Shown: positions 31,801-43,927, counted from the first letter of the stretch. The stretch: DNA of 64,000 bases from Mangifera indica (GCF_011075055.1 NC_058138.1:20558928-20622927), one strand, 5' to 3'. Translations and numbers: made by a program. Notes: a model not told the origin generated them from the letters alone.

Positions 31801-34800
31801 TCCTATTTTTGAAATCATTATTATAAGAAACTATAGAATTTCTATTAATCATAAAAATGAAATGATGTTTACCTAAATGGGCTAGGAGACAACTATCAGA
31901 AACTTAAGGGGCTAAGTGCCCAATCCAAAGACATTCAAGAGCCATTTAGAACTCCCATTTGAACCAGCACCTCAATAACAAAAATCATGTCTACACAAAT
32001 TAATAAGTACTCCTTCCCATTTAAGATTATAAAAGAAAAAAGACAATTCTTGAAACTCCTTCCCGAATTTCTGTCACAATCTCTTCCATAGGCAAAGGAC
32101 AAGTAAATTTAGAGTAAAATTTAAAGGATAAAAGGATTTCTCACTCAAGTATATCCAGCACAAATGTCCGTTGAAGAGAATTGACACGTAACCAAGTTGC
32201 CTGTAAGGTAAAAGCAACATATTATTGGTCAAAAAGAAATAGAAGGGAAAACCATGGGCTTGTTTGGTATAGAAGTTAAATAGAGTTTTTTGTTTCCAGT
32301 AACAAGAGATACAAGAAATCATATGAATATGTGTTTGATTGAAATGGGGCAGAATATTTATTAAAACAATTTTCACATACAATCCTAGAAACTAATGTTA
32401 AAATCAGAAAACAAAAAAGTCATTCTCAGTTTTTGTAGCTTTTAACCCAAAAAATGGATTTTGAAACATATATCAAACACATTTTCAAATATTAAAATTA
32501 TTAAGATACAACCAAATTTTTTTGAATTGTATCTTAGACTCTTTAAATTGTTTTCTCATTACAAACCAAGCATGCGTAAACAACTCAAAATTATCCATGA
32601 AAATGAAATAAAAACTAATATCCAGATAAAATCATTTAATAGTTTCAATTTAGAACATACAGATCCACCTGCAGCAAGAGCTGTCAGGTCTTCAAGCAAT
32701 CGAAGCCCAATCTTTCCAGCATTTGTCAGGGGCTCCCTCATCAATGATGACCCCCCAGAAGTACATTCATGATCCAATGACCTGTTTAAGCTTAAGTAAG
32801 ATAAATGGATGTACTTGATTGCATATCATTGAGGCAAACTATAAATTTTAAACATATAGTAAAATATTATACTAATATAGTCATGCACAAAAGTCTGTTA
32901 AATATAGGCAGGCACATATTAAAAATCTGAAATATCGAGACACACAAATGCACAAAAGTTGAAGGATAGACTCAGAAAAATCATACTCTGAATGATTCAT
33001 ACTGCGATTAACATCGCCAGTAACTGAACTAGTTCGAGAGAGATGACCTCCAAAACCAAACTTCCCCACAGGAAGAGACTCAACTTGAACCACATGATCA
33101 AAAATCAAGGCTACTGCTTGTCTGAAGGTAGCTGCAGCAGTACTGGAATAATTGTGAAAGAGGTTAGAGTAAGGTAAATCTCTATAAAGATGCCAAAGAT
33201 GATATAATATGCAATATTAAAAGAAACAGTCAATTAAGTACACAGTAATCCAAGAATTTAACTTACTTCCGCACACTGTCAGAAGATCTGCTGTTTTCAA
33301 GAAGCTGGAGACAGATACCAAGCGCTTGAGCCATATTGTCCTAAGATTAATAGAATGGGAAACAGAACAAGTCAACAAAACTTGAAACAAGAAGTAAATT
33401 CCAAAGCAAGATGGAACAGGAAATGTAATTGCGTAATCAGTATGCTTCAATTATTTAGGGCAGATATGCACCTAGCAAAGCAACATCTCATTGGATGCTC
33501 ATGAAAAGGAACAAACAAGGAATTTTTAAATGTTAACAATGTTGAGCTACTCTTTCCCATTATATAATGCCCTCACAACTAGATTGGGAAGACTGTCATC
33601 CCAGGTTCATCTCGTAGACAATAGAGGAAATGCCATCTGCCACCTTAGTGCAGCATTTGCCAAATCAAATTGGCTATGTAACTAATGTGAATGACATGGT
33701 TTTAGATGCCAGGAAATGCCAAAAAAATTATACAAGATTCTACAAGTCTAAATGCTACAAGCCTCAACCATCCTTTCTTTCTTTATTTTTTAATAATGAA
33801 TAAATTATGCTATATATCTAGCTACTTTCTACTTCCAGGATATTCATCATAAATCATCTTGCCAGTAAACTGCCACCTTTGTGTTGCTCAAAATCTTTCC
33901 CATGATCCACAAATCGATTTGAGATTCGAGAACTCTAGTTTAACCATATGGCTAACAATCACAAATAAATCAAATATGCTGCAAGACATTCCAAGTAGCT
34001 AGCACTTTCTGCACTTAGTTTTAATAACCTTAACTCCAATCTTCTCATAGGCTACTATAACAGCAAAACATTTAGCAGAAAATTTACACAAAAGGAAAAT
34101 AAAATTATGATCAATAGATACCTCATCTTCAGGAAGTAAACGTGATTGAAATATTATCAATATTGTCTGCAAAGTCTTCAGTTGAACACTCTCATCTGCC
34201 ATGTCAGCATGCTGCAAGGAAGAGATTACATGTAAGATTTAGAGAGCAGCTGCCTAAACTTCAATAAGTAATAAAATTGTCATGACAGAGATGCAAGCAC
34301 GACTTATTCTATAAGAAACGGGACAAAATTTTATATAGATGGAAAGAGTATATTACATTAGAGCGTAAAGGCTGGAAATCTCTAATTAAACTCAAAACTT
34401 AGCATAAATTATATAACATACAGAAAAAAAAAGTAAGAAACTTACATTTTTTAACGTAGACAAGATCTCCTTTAGAGCGGACTGAGAAACCGCATCATGA
34501 GATATAAGTTTTTGTATACAAGAAAGTCCAATAACACTAAGTTTCACAGATCTAACTTCACAAGCCATTAAGAAAATCCGCAGTATATCTTCATTCTGCG
34601 CTAGCTCACTTGGACTCGACACTGATCGAAGCTGCAATGTTATATAAACCACGAGAAACACACCATACAACGTCACATTGACATTTAAATTACACCACCA
34701 CCGAAATTTCATTCCATTTAAAAAGTAAATCTAAAATCAGCCAACTTAGTCACGTAAATGTATTCAGGTGAAACAAAAGTGGGCAATTCAGTGAAATTTA

Positions 34801-34928
34801 AAAAGAAAAAAGTGAATTGAGACCTTTAATATAGCGTGTTCTGCACCGTCCTTGACGGCTGGATAGCGACGGCGAGCTTCGGCAGAGAGAGCGCGAAGAT
34901 CAGATTCCAGAACGGCCATCAAAGCCAT
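16842..34928 (-). CDS. MON2: MON2 homolog (Golgi-endosome trafficking scaffold)
   Basis: About 44 exons give some 1,675 residues, close to plant MON2 length. Mon2 is related to large Arf-GEFs (DCB and HUS domains, alpha-solenoid) but lacks Sec7 exchange activity. In yeast it works with Dop1 and Neo1 at Golgi and endosomes. N-terminus: MALMAVLESDLRALSAEARRR (start 34928). C-terminus: KISTAVDVQKNAS, stop at 16842-16844. Exons, coding order: 34928-34824, 34631-34446, 34211-34122, 33340-33267, 33142-32987, 32781-32661, 32200-32145, 31238-31184, 31083-31027, 30929-30828, 29472-29392, 29242-29190, 28171-28102, 27119-27056, 26777-26629, 26526-26399, 26300-26243, 25968-25871, 25727-25640, 25520-25455, 25378-25319, 25127-25047, 24741-24555, 24392-24349, 24266-24141, 24055-23924, 23834-23782, 23661-23613, 23482-23424, 22695-22556, 22509-22277, 22001-21873, 21792-21707, 21509-21394, 21283-21171, 20981-20858, 20610-20489, 19865-19679, 19590-19365, 18875-18551, 18461-18322, 18018-17893, 17784-17580, 16950-16842. 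All phases agree except exon 42 (18018-17893), which is one base off by my count. Confidence 0.94.
21618..21673. repeat. Perfect 28-bp tandem duplication in a MON2 intron
   Basis: Two identical 28-bp units (21618-21645 and 21646-21673) containing the near-palindrome AATATCTGATATT, in the intron between exons ending at 21707 and starting at 21509. Perfect identity suggests a recent slip or duplication. Confidence 0.85.
32268..32572. mobile_element. MITE-like insertion in a MON2 intron
   Basis: The left end GCTTGTTTGGTA and right end TACAAACCAAGC are inverted relatives within the intron between exons 32781-32661 and 32200-32145. The inside is AT-rich and non-coding. A clean target duplication is not visible. 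Confidence 0.45.
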
Positions 34929-35084
34929 GGCTGAAGTTGAAGCCCTCTCAGATCTAGGTGAGGGAGAGAGAAATGTCGAGTTGGATATTGGGCCGAGCGC
35001 GCGAGGGAGAGGAAGGAGATCCGCTGGGAGATGGGAGGATGCGAGGGGCACGTGACATGCAACAACATGTGTGAAATGAGAGAC

Positions 35085-35155
35085 GAGGGCATTGATGGGT
35101 GGGCTCATGGGTTATGGGCTTGCAGCCCAATATTTTGAGTTGGGCTTCTTTTATT
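35085..35155 (-). promoter_or_regulatory. Cluster of site II (TGGGCY) motifs upstream of MON2
   Basis: Four TGGGC(T/C)-type motifs in either orientation lie within about 60 bp, with a further GGCCCAA near 34988. Site II elements are known in promoters of plant housekeeping and growth genes. This fits constitutive expression of MON2. The start site itself is not identified. Confidence 0.5.
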
Positions 35156-35915
35156 TCAATGGCAATACAATTTTCTTCTTAAATTTTAACCCTTCTAAAT
35201 CTTTTCCAAAACTCTATTTAAATATTTTTTAAAAATAAATTTTAATTATGATAATATTTTTTTAAATAAAAAATTTGATACCATTTTACTGCTTTTGCTG
35301 GTAGACATACTATCCTAAATACACCTCGGTTAATTATTCTTATTACCAAAATACCCTTGAATATACTCATCTTGCTGGTAGATATGATATTTATATAAAT
35401 GAGTGATTAATATTAATTATTTAGATTAACTTTTAAATTAGAATGTGGAAAATTAAAGGATTATGATGACTTATTGTTGGCGAGTAGAAGTAATTTTTAT
35501 TATTACTAGCAAGAATAATGAGAAGAGTGAGGCTGACACTAGCCATTTGGCCGAATCAGACACAAACTTTCCATTCGGCCGAGTCCCTTAGAATCAACCA
35601 ATTAGGAAGTATTTATAATTTTACCAATACCAAACAGGGTGAGGGAAATTTTGAAGGAAAAGGAGAATGCTTAGCTTCCAGGCTACCAAAATAGATTTCT
35701 ATTAGAACAATGCTGACAAATACCGTGGATTGATACAAAAGCCAGCAGCGTCCACCTTTATTATGGACAGTGCCAGCCGCGACAAAAGTTGCAGAAACAA
35801 TTTGTAGACCTCTAATAGATCCAATCTTATTTTGTATCAACGTGTTTGTTCTAGGTCACAACACAAAGATTGTCCTTGTTTCAGGCAGCGGAGATCGAAG
35901 GGTAAGCAGTAGCTT
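35156..35915. other. Intergenic DNA between MON2 and the cysteine-synthase-like gene
   Basis: AT-rich sequence with a more balanced stretch at 35520-35800. The distal part is likely the 3' UTR of the gene starting at 39124. No further gene was recognised. Confidence 0.5.
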
Positions 35916-38900
35916 CTACACTTGAGTAGCATCTCGGTCAATGGTGATTGATTCTGCTTCATGCCTAACGGAGTCAAACAGCACTGTAGATAGATAACGC
36001 TCTCCAGCACTGGGGAAAACAACCTGCACAGATAGCCAAAGAAATGGCAAGATTATGCAGTTTCATTAGTACAGATTATGAACTAAGCAATGCATTTTTG
36101 CCATTAGCACAAACCCAAAAAGGACTCAATGTAATTTTGCTTCCGTTTTTAGTTTCACGGGAGGGATTAAATGTAAAATGACAGTGCATTTAAGTGTGCA
36201 GTATGTCCGAGTGGTCAGTTTAACCATGTTGAAGGGATTCTGAACTTCAGTTTTAACTAAGCAACATATTACTAAATCTGATATACCATATGTTGGCTTA
36301 TATCAGCGAGGATGCATAAACTTACAACAAAGAGCTTCCCAGCATTTTCAGGCCTCTTTGCCAACCGAATAGCAACAGCTGCTGCAGCACCGGATGATAT
36401 CCCAACCTGCACCAAAGAAAGATATCACTGTCAGCATAAAAATGAGACGACCCGCAAAACAGTTTCATAACTTAAAGCAATCTTAAAATTGGAATATACC
36501 AGTAAACCTTCTTTCTGAGCAATCAGCTTAGCTGTTTCAATAGCTTCCTCACTTGATACCTAAAAAGTAGAACAGCAACAATAAAAGTCAATGGAATAGA
36601 ATATATCTACCCTGCAGTTGTGGTTACATTAGATAAAATTATAGGTATTGCCACAGAAACAAAGTAGCATCTGTAAATTAACATTTTATGTTTATAAGAA
36701 TTAGAAAAAGATATATTCCAGACTGCTTATTCTGTTCTATTATTCCAAGTGTTTCATCACAAGAGGACTTGATTTTTTCTTAATAATGTATCAAGAAAGC
36801 ACAACCATCAGTCTTTATTCTTTTAAAAAGTCCTCATCCTTTGCTATCAGAAAAACAGGTATTTTCAAAAACACCAACAATTGCTCATTTTTCATGAATC
36901 ATACTCAGAACAGTCTATACCAAGAGCCAAAAAGTTAAAAACAAATCCATAAAACCATCTTGAATATTTTGTAGGATCTATATAGGCTATGAAACTAAAA
37001 ATAACTGAAAGTGAGATAAATTATACAAGACCATTTTTCAAAACTTAAACAAAATGAGCCCTCAAAATCCCAACCCAATTTCTGCCACCTTCATACCCAG
37101 AATCTACTTCTTTATCTAAATCCTGCCATTTTTCAGTCACAAGAAACTGGAGAGTAGAGACCTTTATAATTACTTTTCACGTATGATGGAATCTAAATGA
37201 AGGTGTTTTCTCTCTCAAAAAAATAAAAAGAACATAAACTTAGCACCAGCAGAGAAACTTTTACGTGCCAAAGCAAATAACCTACAATTTAGTTAAAGAC
37301 TTACAGTTATAACTTCATCAAGTATGTTGACATCCAAAGTATCAGGGATGATACCAGCACCTATACCCTGGATCAGATGCTTGCCTATGACATACAACAC
37401 ACAATGTAGACCATTAGGAAATTATTATAAGAATATTGCTCCACTCAGAAACGTGTAGATCAAAGGCAATAAGAGTTGTTTTGAAATTTAAGACACAAGA
37501 GCTAGGCCTCTTGTTTTTGCAGTTAATGTGTGACCCATTTGTTGCACAAGTTCTAGCATGTTACAGTTGGAGCCCAGTGACATGTCAACCTTTGAAGGTA
37601 CAATGTTTACCACTTGATATTCCAAGAGAAATAATATTCAAACCAATGAAGACCAAAAGTCGAGCACACGCACAATGTGCTAATTCAATATCTTCAAAAC
37701 CACATAAAATATAAATCCAACAAATGAGCAAGAATGCAACAGTCCACTTCTGCAAATATGAAGCACCATCATCTACCAGTGCAGAAGAGAAGAGGGAAAC
37801 TAGACATGAGAACAAACAAATAAAGTTAATTCACCTAGTGGTCCTCCACTCAAGATTGCGTTTTCAGATGGTTCTACTCCATAAACCTAAACATGAATAA
37901 TGAAAGCATACGATTAGCACAAAATAATCAAACATTTTTTCACTTGCTATCTTGTACAGACGCACACAGGGCTTCAAATGATTTCCTCAAGAAAACCTTA
38001 ATATTTGGGTTCTTTTCTTTCAGGAATTGCCCAGCACCAGATATTGTACCACCGGTCCCTATCCCTGCAATAAGGGCATCAACTTTCTCTCCCGAGTCTT
38101 TCCATATCTCTGGTCCAGTGGTTTCATAATGAATCTGCACAAATGATGATGAATGCATTCAGAAGTCCTTGTGAAATAGAAACCTACAATTTTTAACAAA
38201 AAATAATACTACCTTAGGATTGGCAGGATTTTCAAATTGCCGAAGCATATAACCATTTGGTGTGTTATCTAGTATCTCATCAGCTTTTTTCAAAATCCCC
38301 TCAAAGCCTATTGTTGGATTAACAAGATGTATCTCAGCTCCAAAAGCTCGCAGGACAATTCTTCTCTCAATACTGTACGTTGAAGGCATTATAATGATTA
38401 TTTTGTAGCCTCTTGCTGCTGCAATGGAGGCCAATCCGATGCCAGTGTTACCACTGGTAATCTCTATGAGGACAGTCTTCATCCACAATGGAAATTGGTT
38501 AGTTCAGATATAAACAGCACTATTATGTTTATGCCACTAAGGTTTCACTGAGGTTTAACCAAAAGTGATATAACATCAGAGAAAAAAAAGTTTGAGCCAA
38601 TGATGCTAAACAAATAATGTAACTGTGCATAAGTTTAAGCAGTGGCATGAAATTCATTCACACAGTTGGCTGAAAATGATTATAATTAACAATGGAGTAT
38701 TTCACAGCATACCTTTCCTGGCATAATTAAGCCCTTGTCCTCTGCATCTTTGATCATACTAAATGCAATCCTTTATGCCAAACATTGAAAACCAAATGAA
38801 GTTCATGTATTGATTTGCTCGTTGGTATGACAAAAATTTCAATAAACTAAGTCACAGAAATGGAAATAACTTAAATACCTATCTTTGACACTAGCACAGG

Positions 38901-39124
38901 GTTCCATTGTCTCAAGCTTGGCAGCAATACGGGCTACACAACCATCGACAACATTGTTGAGATATACCATTGGTGTATTGCCTATCAACTGAACAAGCCC
39001 ATTCACACCCACATCAGAAACAAGATTACTGTAACAAAGGATAAAACACACCATGGAAACTAAAGCTATTGTGCAGAGGAATTACCTCAGTAACATCTTT
39101 CTTGATAGCGCACTTGTTCTCCAT
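35916..39124 (-). CDS. O-acetylserine(thiol)lyase / cyanoalanine synthase-like enzyme
   Basis: A PLP enzyme of the plant beta-substituted-alanine-synthase family, which makes cysteine from O-acetylserine and sulfide, or beta-cyanoalanine from cysteine and cyanide. Ten exons: 39124-39086, 38988-38879, 38770-38713, 38476-38213, 38134-37997, 37886-37835, 37384-37305, 36559-36500, 36406-36326, 36023-35916. Together they give 329 residues in phase. The PLP lysine is Lys48 in ASVKDR, the substrate loop is TSGNTG at 76-81, and the phosphate loop is GTGGT at 183-187. SSGAAAA lies at 271-277. There is no transit peptide, so the protein is probably cytosolic. MVYLN and [10 protein letters not shown] recall the CYSD1/D2 subgroup, but this is from memory and not firm. 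On the minus strand a GTAAGC donor near 39695 and an AG just before the start codon suggest a 5' UTR intron. A paralog lies at 61952-64000. Confidence 0.93.
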
Positions 39125-39907
39125 GAAGCTACTTTATCAAACACTACAAAACATCGGTACAGTATAAAATTTATTTGGGCAGAGTTCGGTACTGTCTAAA
39201 CATCAAGACTTCCAAAAATGGATTATGACACAACTCTTGTCTACACCTTACAAAAGGAATCAATTCAGTAAGTCCACAGGAAAGTTATTAAGGAAAAATA
39301 CCGAATAATCTTTAGAAGATCCCCAATAAAGGAATCACTCAAATAATGCGGAATTCATAACAATAACCAAGTCAGAGAAACAAAACCTCTCACAACTGAT
39401 GGTTTCCAAAAGACTTGTGTGTATGATTCAGAATCATAGAAATAAAGCTAAGGTTAACATTCCAATACCCATCATTATTTTCAACCCGCAAGTAGTGGAA
39501 ACAATAAGGATATACAGGATTTTAAGCAAATTATCAAGTGGCAAACCATATCATACCAGAAATACAGTACCCAAAAATGGTCAACTACCCAGAACAAGAA
39601 ACAATGCAAATAAACAAAGTTTGGCCAAAAAATAAAAGAAATATCAAACACCAACACCCCTTTACAAGAAGAATGCTTACAATTGCAGCTTACCCGGTGA
39701 ACTAATCGAGTCTAAAAATGAAAGAGAGTTTGGTCAAAGGAAATTCTTCTCAGGACACAAGTACAAGTCCATAGTGGATATCATCTGACCTCGGGAGTGG
39801 TAACGATTAATGAATTATTTTCTCCATCTCTGTTTCTTTTCAAAGGCGGTCATTAATATTCTGGACTTTAGTATTTAAATCTTCTCGTTGACTGAAACTT
39901 CGGATAA
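39125..39907 (-). other. Probable 5' UTR intron and promoter of the cysteine-synthase-like gene
   Basis: A possible 5' UTR intron spans about 39130-39695 (donor CGG/GTAAGC on the minus strand). The presumed leader exon and promoter lie above it. Inferred from splice-like sequences only. Confidence 0.35.
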
Positions 39908-40872
39908 CGTTAGAAAGGGAGAAACACTATTTCACCCCCAACTTTTGATGCGCTTTCAAAATGTCACCCATGATAGATGAAACTCTACTTTTTCTACCCA
40001 TGAGCCGTTAATATGGATGATATATGTTTGCATAAGGGTAAAATTTTATTAGATGAAATGACAAAAATACCTCTCAATTTAATCTGTCAAATTCATCACA
40101 AAATTATTGTGAGAGTTTTCATTCACCCCCCTTAGGTTTTAGAAACTAACATTTCACCTTATCTAAAGTTTTTAAACTTTAAAACTAACATTTTCACCCC
40201 CAAATCTAGGGTTTCTATATTTTTCAAAATGCAACCGCCCCCCATAACTTTCAAAACTAGCGGTTTCACCCCCATTCTTCAACTTCATCTCCTGACGTCT
40301 TCTTCGGCGTCGTCACCGGCCTCCTTCTTCTCCTGGTGCGATGACGGTGATGCGAAGAAGAGATTTTCATCTCCTCGTCGCTCCACCCAGATGACGAAGG
40401 ACGACGCTTCGTCGTCCTTGGTCGCTCGTTGCATTGTCCAGACGCGACGACGAAGGACAACGAAGCATCATCCTTCGTCTGTTCTTCTAGATTGGACGAT
40501 GTTTCGTCGTCCAGATCTAGGCTACGAAGGGTCATCCTTCGTCGTCCTCTGTAGTTGGAGATGGTAGATCAGTCGAATGAGTAGGCTATCGATGGTGGCT
40601 GGAGAAAGAAACAAACCCTAGAGGTGAAATCTAAACTTTTTAAACTTTGAGGATGAGTTAGTTATTAATTTTTAAAACTTGAAGGGGAAAACGGTAAAAT
40701 TTTAAAGTTTTACTTTTTTTTAGTAAAATGATGATTTTGCCCCTATCCCTAACTGAAAAATTGGACAGCGATTTGGTCATAGATGAAAAAAATAAATTTT
40801 CATCTACTGTAAATGACATTTTGAAAATACATCAAAAGTTGGGTGGAAAATATTCCTTCTCCCCGTTAGAAA
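39908..40872. mobile_element. Non-autonomous Mutator-like TIR element (947 bp) with 9-bp target duplication
   Basis: The element is 39917-40863. It is flanked by perfect 9-bp direct repeats CGTTAGAAA at 39908-39916 and 40864-40872. The ends are inverted relatives: GGGAGAAACACTATTTCACC against the complement of GGTGGAAAATATTCCTTCTCCC, with similarity over at least 60 bp (CCAACTTTTGATG, TTTCAAAATGTCA, TAGATGAAA). A 9-bp duplication and GGG-starting TIRs fit Mutator-like elements. The core is GC-rich with repeated GACGA/CGTCGTC words. The open frames through it are taken as accidental. Confidence 0.85.
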
Positions 40873-41746
40873 ATTGATGGGCTGTTTGTGTTTTTGACTC
40901 AATCCACTTGTACTTGATTAAAGGTGACATGTAGAAACTTGGTGATCATACCCATCACATATATCGACAATTTAAATATTTTATTTAATAGCTAATTCGT
41001 TGTCATAATTGGATAGTTTCATCTTTTGTTATCCTTTTTTATTATATCAACAATGGAAATATATGTATTGTTATTATGTAATTATTTATGCCTAGACAAT
41101 ATGATTTCTTTTTTTTTTATATATATTCTTATTCTTAATATGAGTTGTTTATCCATATGTACCTGAGGAACCTGTCAATACCTCTTGATAATTGGTGTTG
41201 TCCAACCAATAATTCTTAAGGAATGAGTCCAAATTTCACACACTTAACAAAGTCAAAATATTGCAACTCCACCTATGTCAATTGTGTAAGAATGGACAAA
41301 CAGTATCATCTAACAAATTGGTGTCTTGAGCATGCTAGAATTATTGTAGTTTTCACCTAAGGAACATAAAATTCATATATGAAAGGATTTTTTTTGCAAT
41401 GATCTTAAAAGTTCTACTTCTTCTTGTATTGTGTAAATCAAGAAACCATAACAAATGCAGTTTTCTTTCTTCAGTTTTTATGAACACAATCTTTTTTAGA
41501 TAATTCGAACTCAATATCATGAAAACTAACTATATCTTGCAAACATAATACGGACATCAAAACCTCTGAACAGTCCCAAACTATTTTTCTTGGAATTAGA
41601 TTATTAAAAGTATCTGTTTTCCTCTGAAGAGTTATAGAGTCTTATCCAGAAGTCAGACTTGTTCGAAAATCTCTCTCTTGAGTGACGTTGATTCCAATAA
41701 GACAAAGCCATTTTTTAAGGGAAAAAATCCAAAACAAGTTTCCGTA

Positions 41747-41800
41747 ATCCCACATCTATAAGATACGAAGTAACAAGTCAAAGCTTAAGGGTACAAATAA
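41747..41800 (+). promoter_or_regulatory. snRNA promoter (USE + TATA) of U1 copy 1
   Basis: USE-like ATCCCACATCT at 41747-41757 and TATA-like TACAAATAA at 41792-41800, with 34 bp between. The TATA is about 32 bp before the RNA start. Confidence 0.8.
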
Positions 41801-41823
41801 AGCGCTCAGCCCACCTTCGCAAC

Positions 41824-41985
41824 ATACTTACCTGGGCGGGGTCAATGGGCAATCAGGAAGACCCATGGCCTAGGGTGGTGGCTTTCATTGCACTTGGGAG
41901 GTGCACCAACCTAAGGTCTGTCCAAGCGGCAGAGCCTACGTCATAATTTGTAGTAGTGGGGGCCTGCGTTCGCGCGGCCTCTGCC
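41824..41985 (+). ncRNA. U1 spliceosomal snRNA, copy 1
   Basis: About 162 nt starting ATACTTACCTG, the U1 5' end that pairs with 5' splice sites. It has the plant U1 body: a GATCAAGAAG-like stem-loop I for U1-70K, central TGCACTTGGGAG and AAGGTCT blocks, a Sm-like site near CATAATTTGTAG, and 3' stem-loop GCGTTCGCGC. Differences from the neighbours (CCTGGGCGG, CAATCAGGAAGACCC, AATTTGTAG) make it a variant, possibly still functional. The promoter motifs are intact. Confidence 0.88.
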
Positions 41986-42656
41986 AAATTCAAGTCAAGT
42001 TTCATATGATGCAACGTCGTTTGTGTAATTGCTATCAAGCAAACCTTATATGTATCATTAATTCAGGAAAGTTGCAAATTAAATTTATCATCTTTTAGTT
42101 CACATTTACGGGATGTCATAAATTGCGATTGTTTAGTAATATGGTCATATTTACAGCCTCACCTCTAATTAGGCTCAAAAGTTGATGTACTTCCATTTGA
42201 AATCAAATCAAACTAGAATAAAAAAATTTATTTTATTTTTTAAATTGAGTCGAATAAGAGGTGTTTGATATGAATTCATAGTTTGAATTAGTATTTTGAG
42301 TATATAGCTCAATTTAGTTCGAATTTGTGATTTTGATTAATTTAAATCGGTAGTTTGAATTCTTGACTTAGTTCACCTCAAATTCATGATTTTAATTGAT
42401 GATTTAATATATTTAGGTAAAATAATGTCATTTTATCAATGAGTTATGAAATCGAATTACGAATATGATTTTATTTGAATCAAAGTCAAATTATCTTTAA
42501 TTTTAGCTCAACAAATTCGAATTAAATTTTAACAAAACTATTTTTCATTCAAATTGGCTTAAACCGAAGCGTGTTTGGGTTTGGCCTAGATAAGGTAATA
42601 CAACCACTGTGACTATTAGTGTCAGCAATGCATAATTGACTAATACTAATTTAGTT
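41986..42656. other. Intergenic DNA after U1 copy 1
   Basis: AT-rich. The block at about 42090-42180 resembles 43765-43835 (GATGTCATA and TTTACAGCCTCAC against GATGTAATA and TTTTCAGCCTCAC), showing another local duplication. No gene was recognised. Confidence 0.45.
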
Positions 42657-42672
42657 AGGTTCAAATTCGAGA

Positions 42673-42950
42673 AAGAGTAATATTATGTATACATATTTTT
42701 TATACATAAATAATATGTACTCATGTGATTGAGTTTTATTTTATTTTTAATTAAAAATTATCTAACATAATAACACATTATTTATGTATATAAATTTAAG
42801 AAAGAATAATACTATGTATATATATATATTTTATATACAAATAATATATTATCATATAATTAAAATTTATTTTATTTTTAATTTAAAATTATTTAATTAT
42901 ATAATAATACTAAATTATATAATAAAAATTTATATATATAAATTTAGTCG
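42673..42950. repeat. Two adjacent AT-rich foldback (MITE-like) copies
   Basis: Segments 42673-42797 and 42806-42950 are similar to each other. Each folds on itself (TATACATAAATAAT near the start against ATTATTTATGTATATA at the end). Relatives lie at about 11415-11610, 14560-14660 and 15440-15610. Confidence 0.6.
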
Positions 42951-42956
42951 CCCGAG

Positions 42957-43202
42957 AAATGTAAGTTAGATAAACCAATACCAGGTTGACCATAAATTTT
43001 AGCATTTAAACTGATTCAGTTTGTTGTTGATACCTGAAAAACCAAATAAGTTATTAGCCCCACGACAATTTGTACGTATAAATTTATTTGTCAGAGAAAT
43101 GTAAGTTAGATATGCTAATACCAGTTTGACCATAAATTTTGGCATTTAAACTGATTCAGTTTGTTATCGATATGTGAAAAACCAAATAAGTAATTAGCCC
43201 CA
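42957..43202. repeat. Direct duplication, offset about 140 bp
   Basis: AATGTAAGTTAGAT occurs at about 42958 and 43098. Each is followed by TTGACCATAAATTTT, CATTTAAACTGATTCAG and AACCAAATAAGT in the same order. A few substitutions separate the two units. Confidence 0.8.
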
Positions 43203-43259
43203 AGCGGGTAGATACCGTTCGGTTGGATGAGGAACACCACGTGATAACCGCGTTATCGG

Positions 43260-43431
43260 CCAAGAATCCAAAACAGAAAAGGCAAAAGCTCCATACGTGT
43301 CTCAACCCCTTCGGTCGAGTCAACAAAACCCATCCACGGCTTGCTCACATCCACTTGCGGCACAAGGGGGGTCCTTTTTTTCACTCTATATATATATCTT
43401 GAGATTTCCTTGCGCTCTAACGATGTGGGAC
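43260..43431 (-). ncRNA. Candidate Pol III small-RNA gene with USE + TATA promoter
   Basis: On the minus strand GTCCCACATCG, an exact match to the plant snRNA USE consensus, lies at 43421-43431. After 23-24 bp comes TATATATATA (43387-43397). Plant Pol III snRNA genes (U6, U3 and similar) are known to use this short spacing, while the U1 genes here use 34 bp. The RNA would start near 43366-43374. Three T4 runs at about 43287-43269 could terminate a transcript of about 85-105 nt. An early CCCCUU and a later AAGGGG could pair. I do not recognise the RNA: it does not look like U6, U3, 7SL or telomerase RNA. It may be a dead or accidental promoter. Confidence 0.4.
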
Positions 43432-43804
43432 TTTTAAAATCCATACATTGTAAAATCTATGGATAAACCAACCGCTAGAATTTAACAAAGTGTTTAAATT
43501 CTAATTAACATTAGTCTGAGTTCTGAAAACGAAAATTTGTATACTTAGCAGAGCAATGTTAAAGCCCCATGAACAGGTTAGCAATCAAGTGATTTCATCT
43601 AGACGTTGGAGTAAAGTTCAGCTGTTCATCACCATTCTTCCTTGACATGTAATTATGTGCAGGAAACACAATCGACAAAGTCCAAAAATAACTGAATTAA
43701 AATTAAAACTCATATCCTAGAATCTGATCATTTTAGCTCAATGCAAAACAAATGTTGAATCTTCTAGTTCAAATATACAGGATGTAATATGGTTTGTGAA
43801 AATC

Positions 43805-43927
43805 TCAATGAATGGGCATATTTTCAGCCTCACTAATAATGCAGTCAAATATCCTAATTTCATCAATAATTGCCATTCTAGCAGGAAATTTCATAAGTTC
43901 TTCTAGATCAAATTTCCAAGATGTAAG
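43805..43927 (-). other. Unclassified coding-like fragment cut by the TRIM
   Basis: A minus-strand frame runs about 40 codons with protein-like composition (WKFDLEELMKF, ARMAIIDEIRIF). With the TRIM and one GTAAG copy taken out, it continues in frame for about 14 codons of 44514-44560 before a stop. I do not recognise the family. It could be an exon of a lost gene or chance. Confidence 0.25.

Noticed and set aside
34929..35108. In-frame extension of the MON2 start by 60 codons upstream
   Set aside because: The extension is Pro/Ser-rich and overlaps the site II promoter motifs. Plant MON2 proteins begin at the MA-MAVLESDL position, so the start at 34928 was preferred.
40229..40567. Overlapping ORFs of about 90-112 codons on both strands in the TIR element
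   Set aside because: They result from the GACGA/CGTCG repeats in the element core. The related copies do not keep the frames.
41901..42098. Short ORFs over the U1 loci (also 48546-48806 and 49567-49767), sharing protein-like text such as GRAYVIIC
   Set aside because: The shared peptide is only a translation of conserved U1 RNA sequence. No separate gene is supported.
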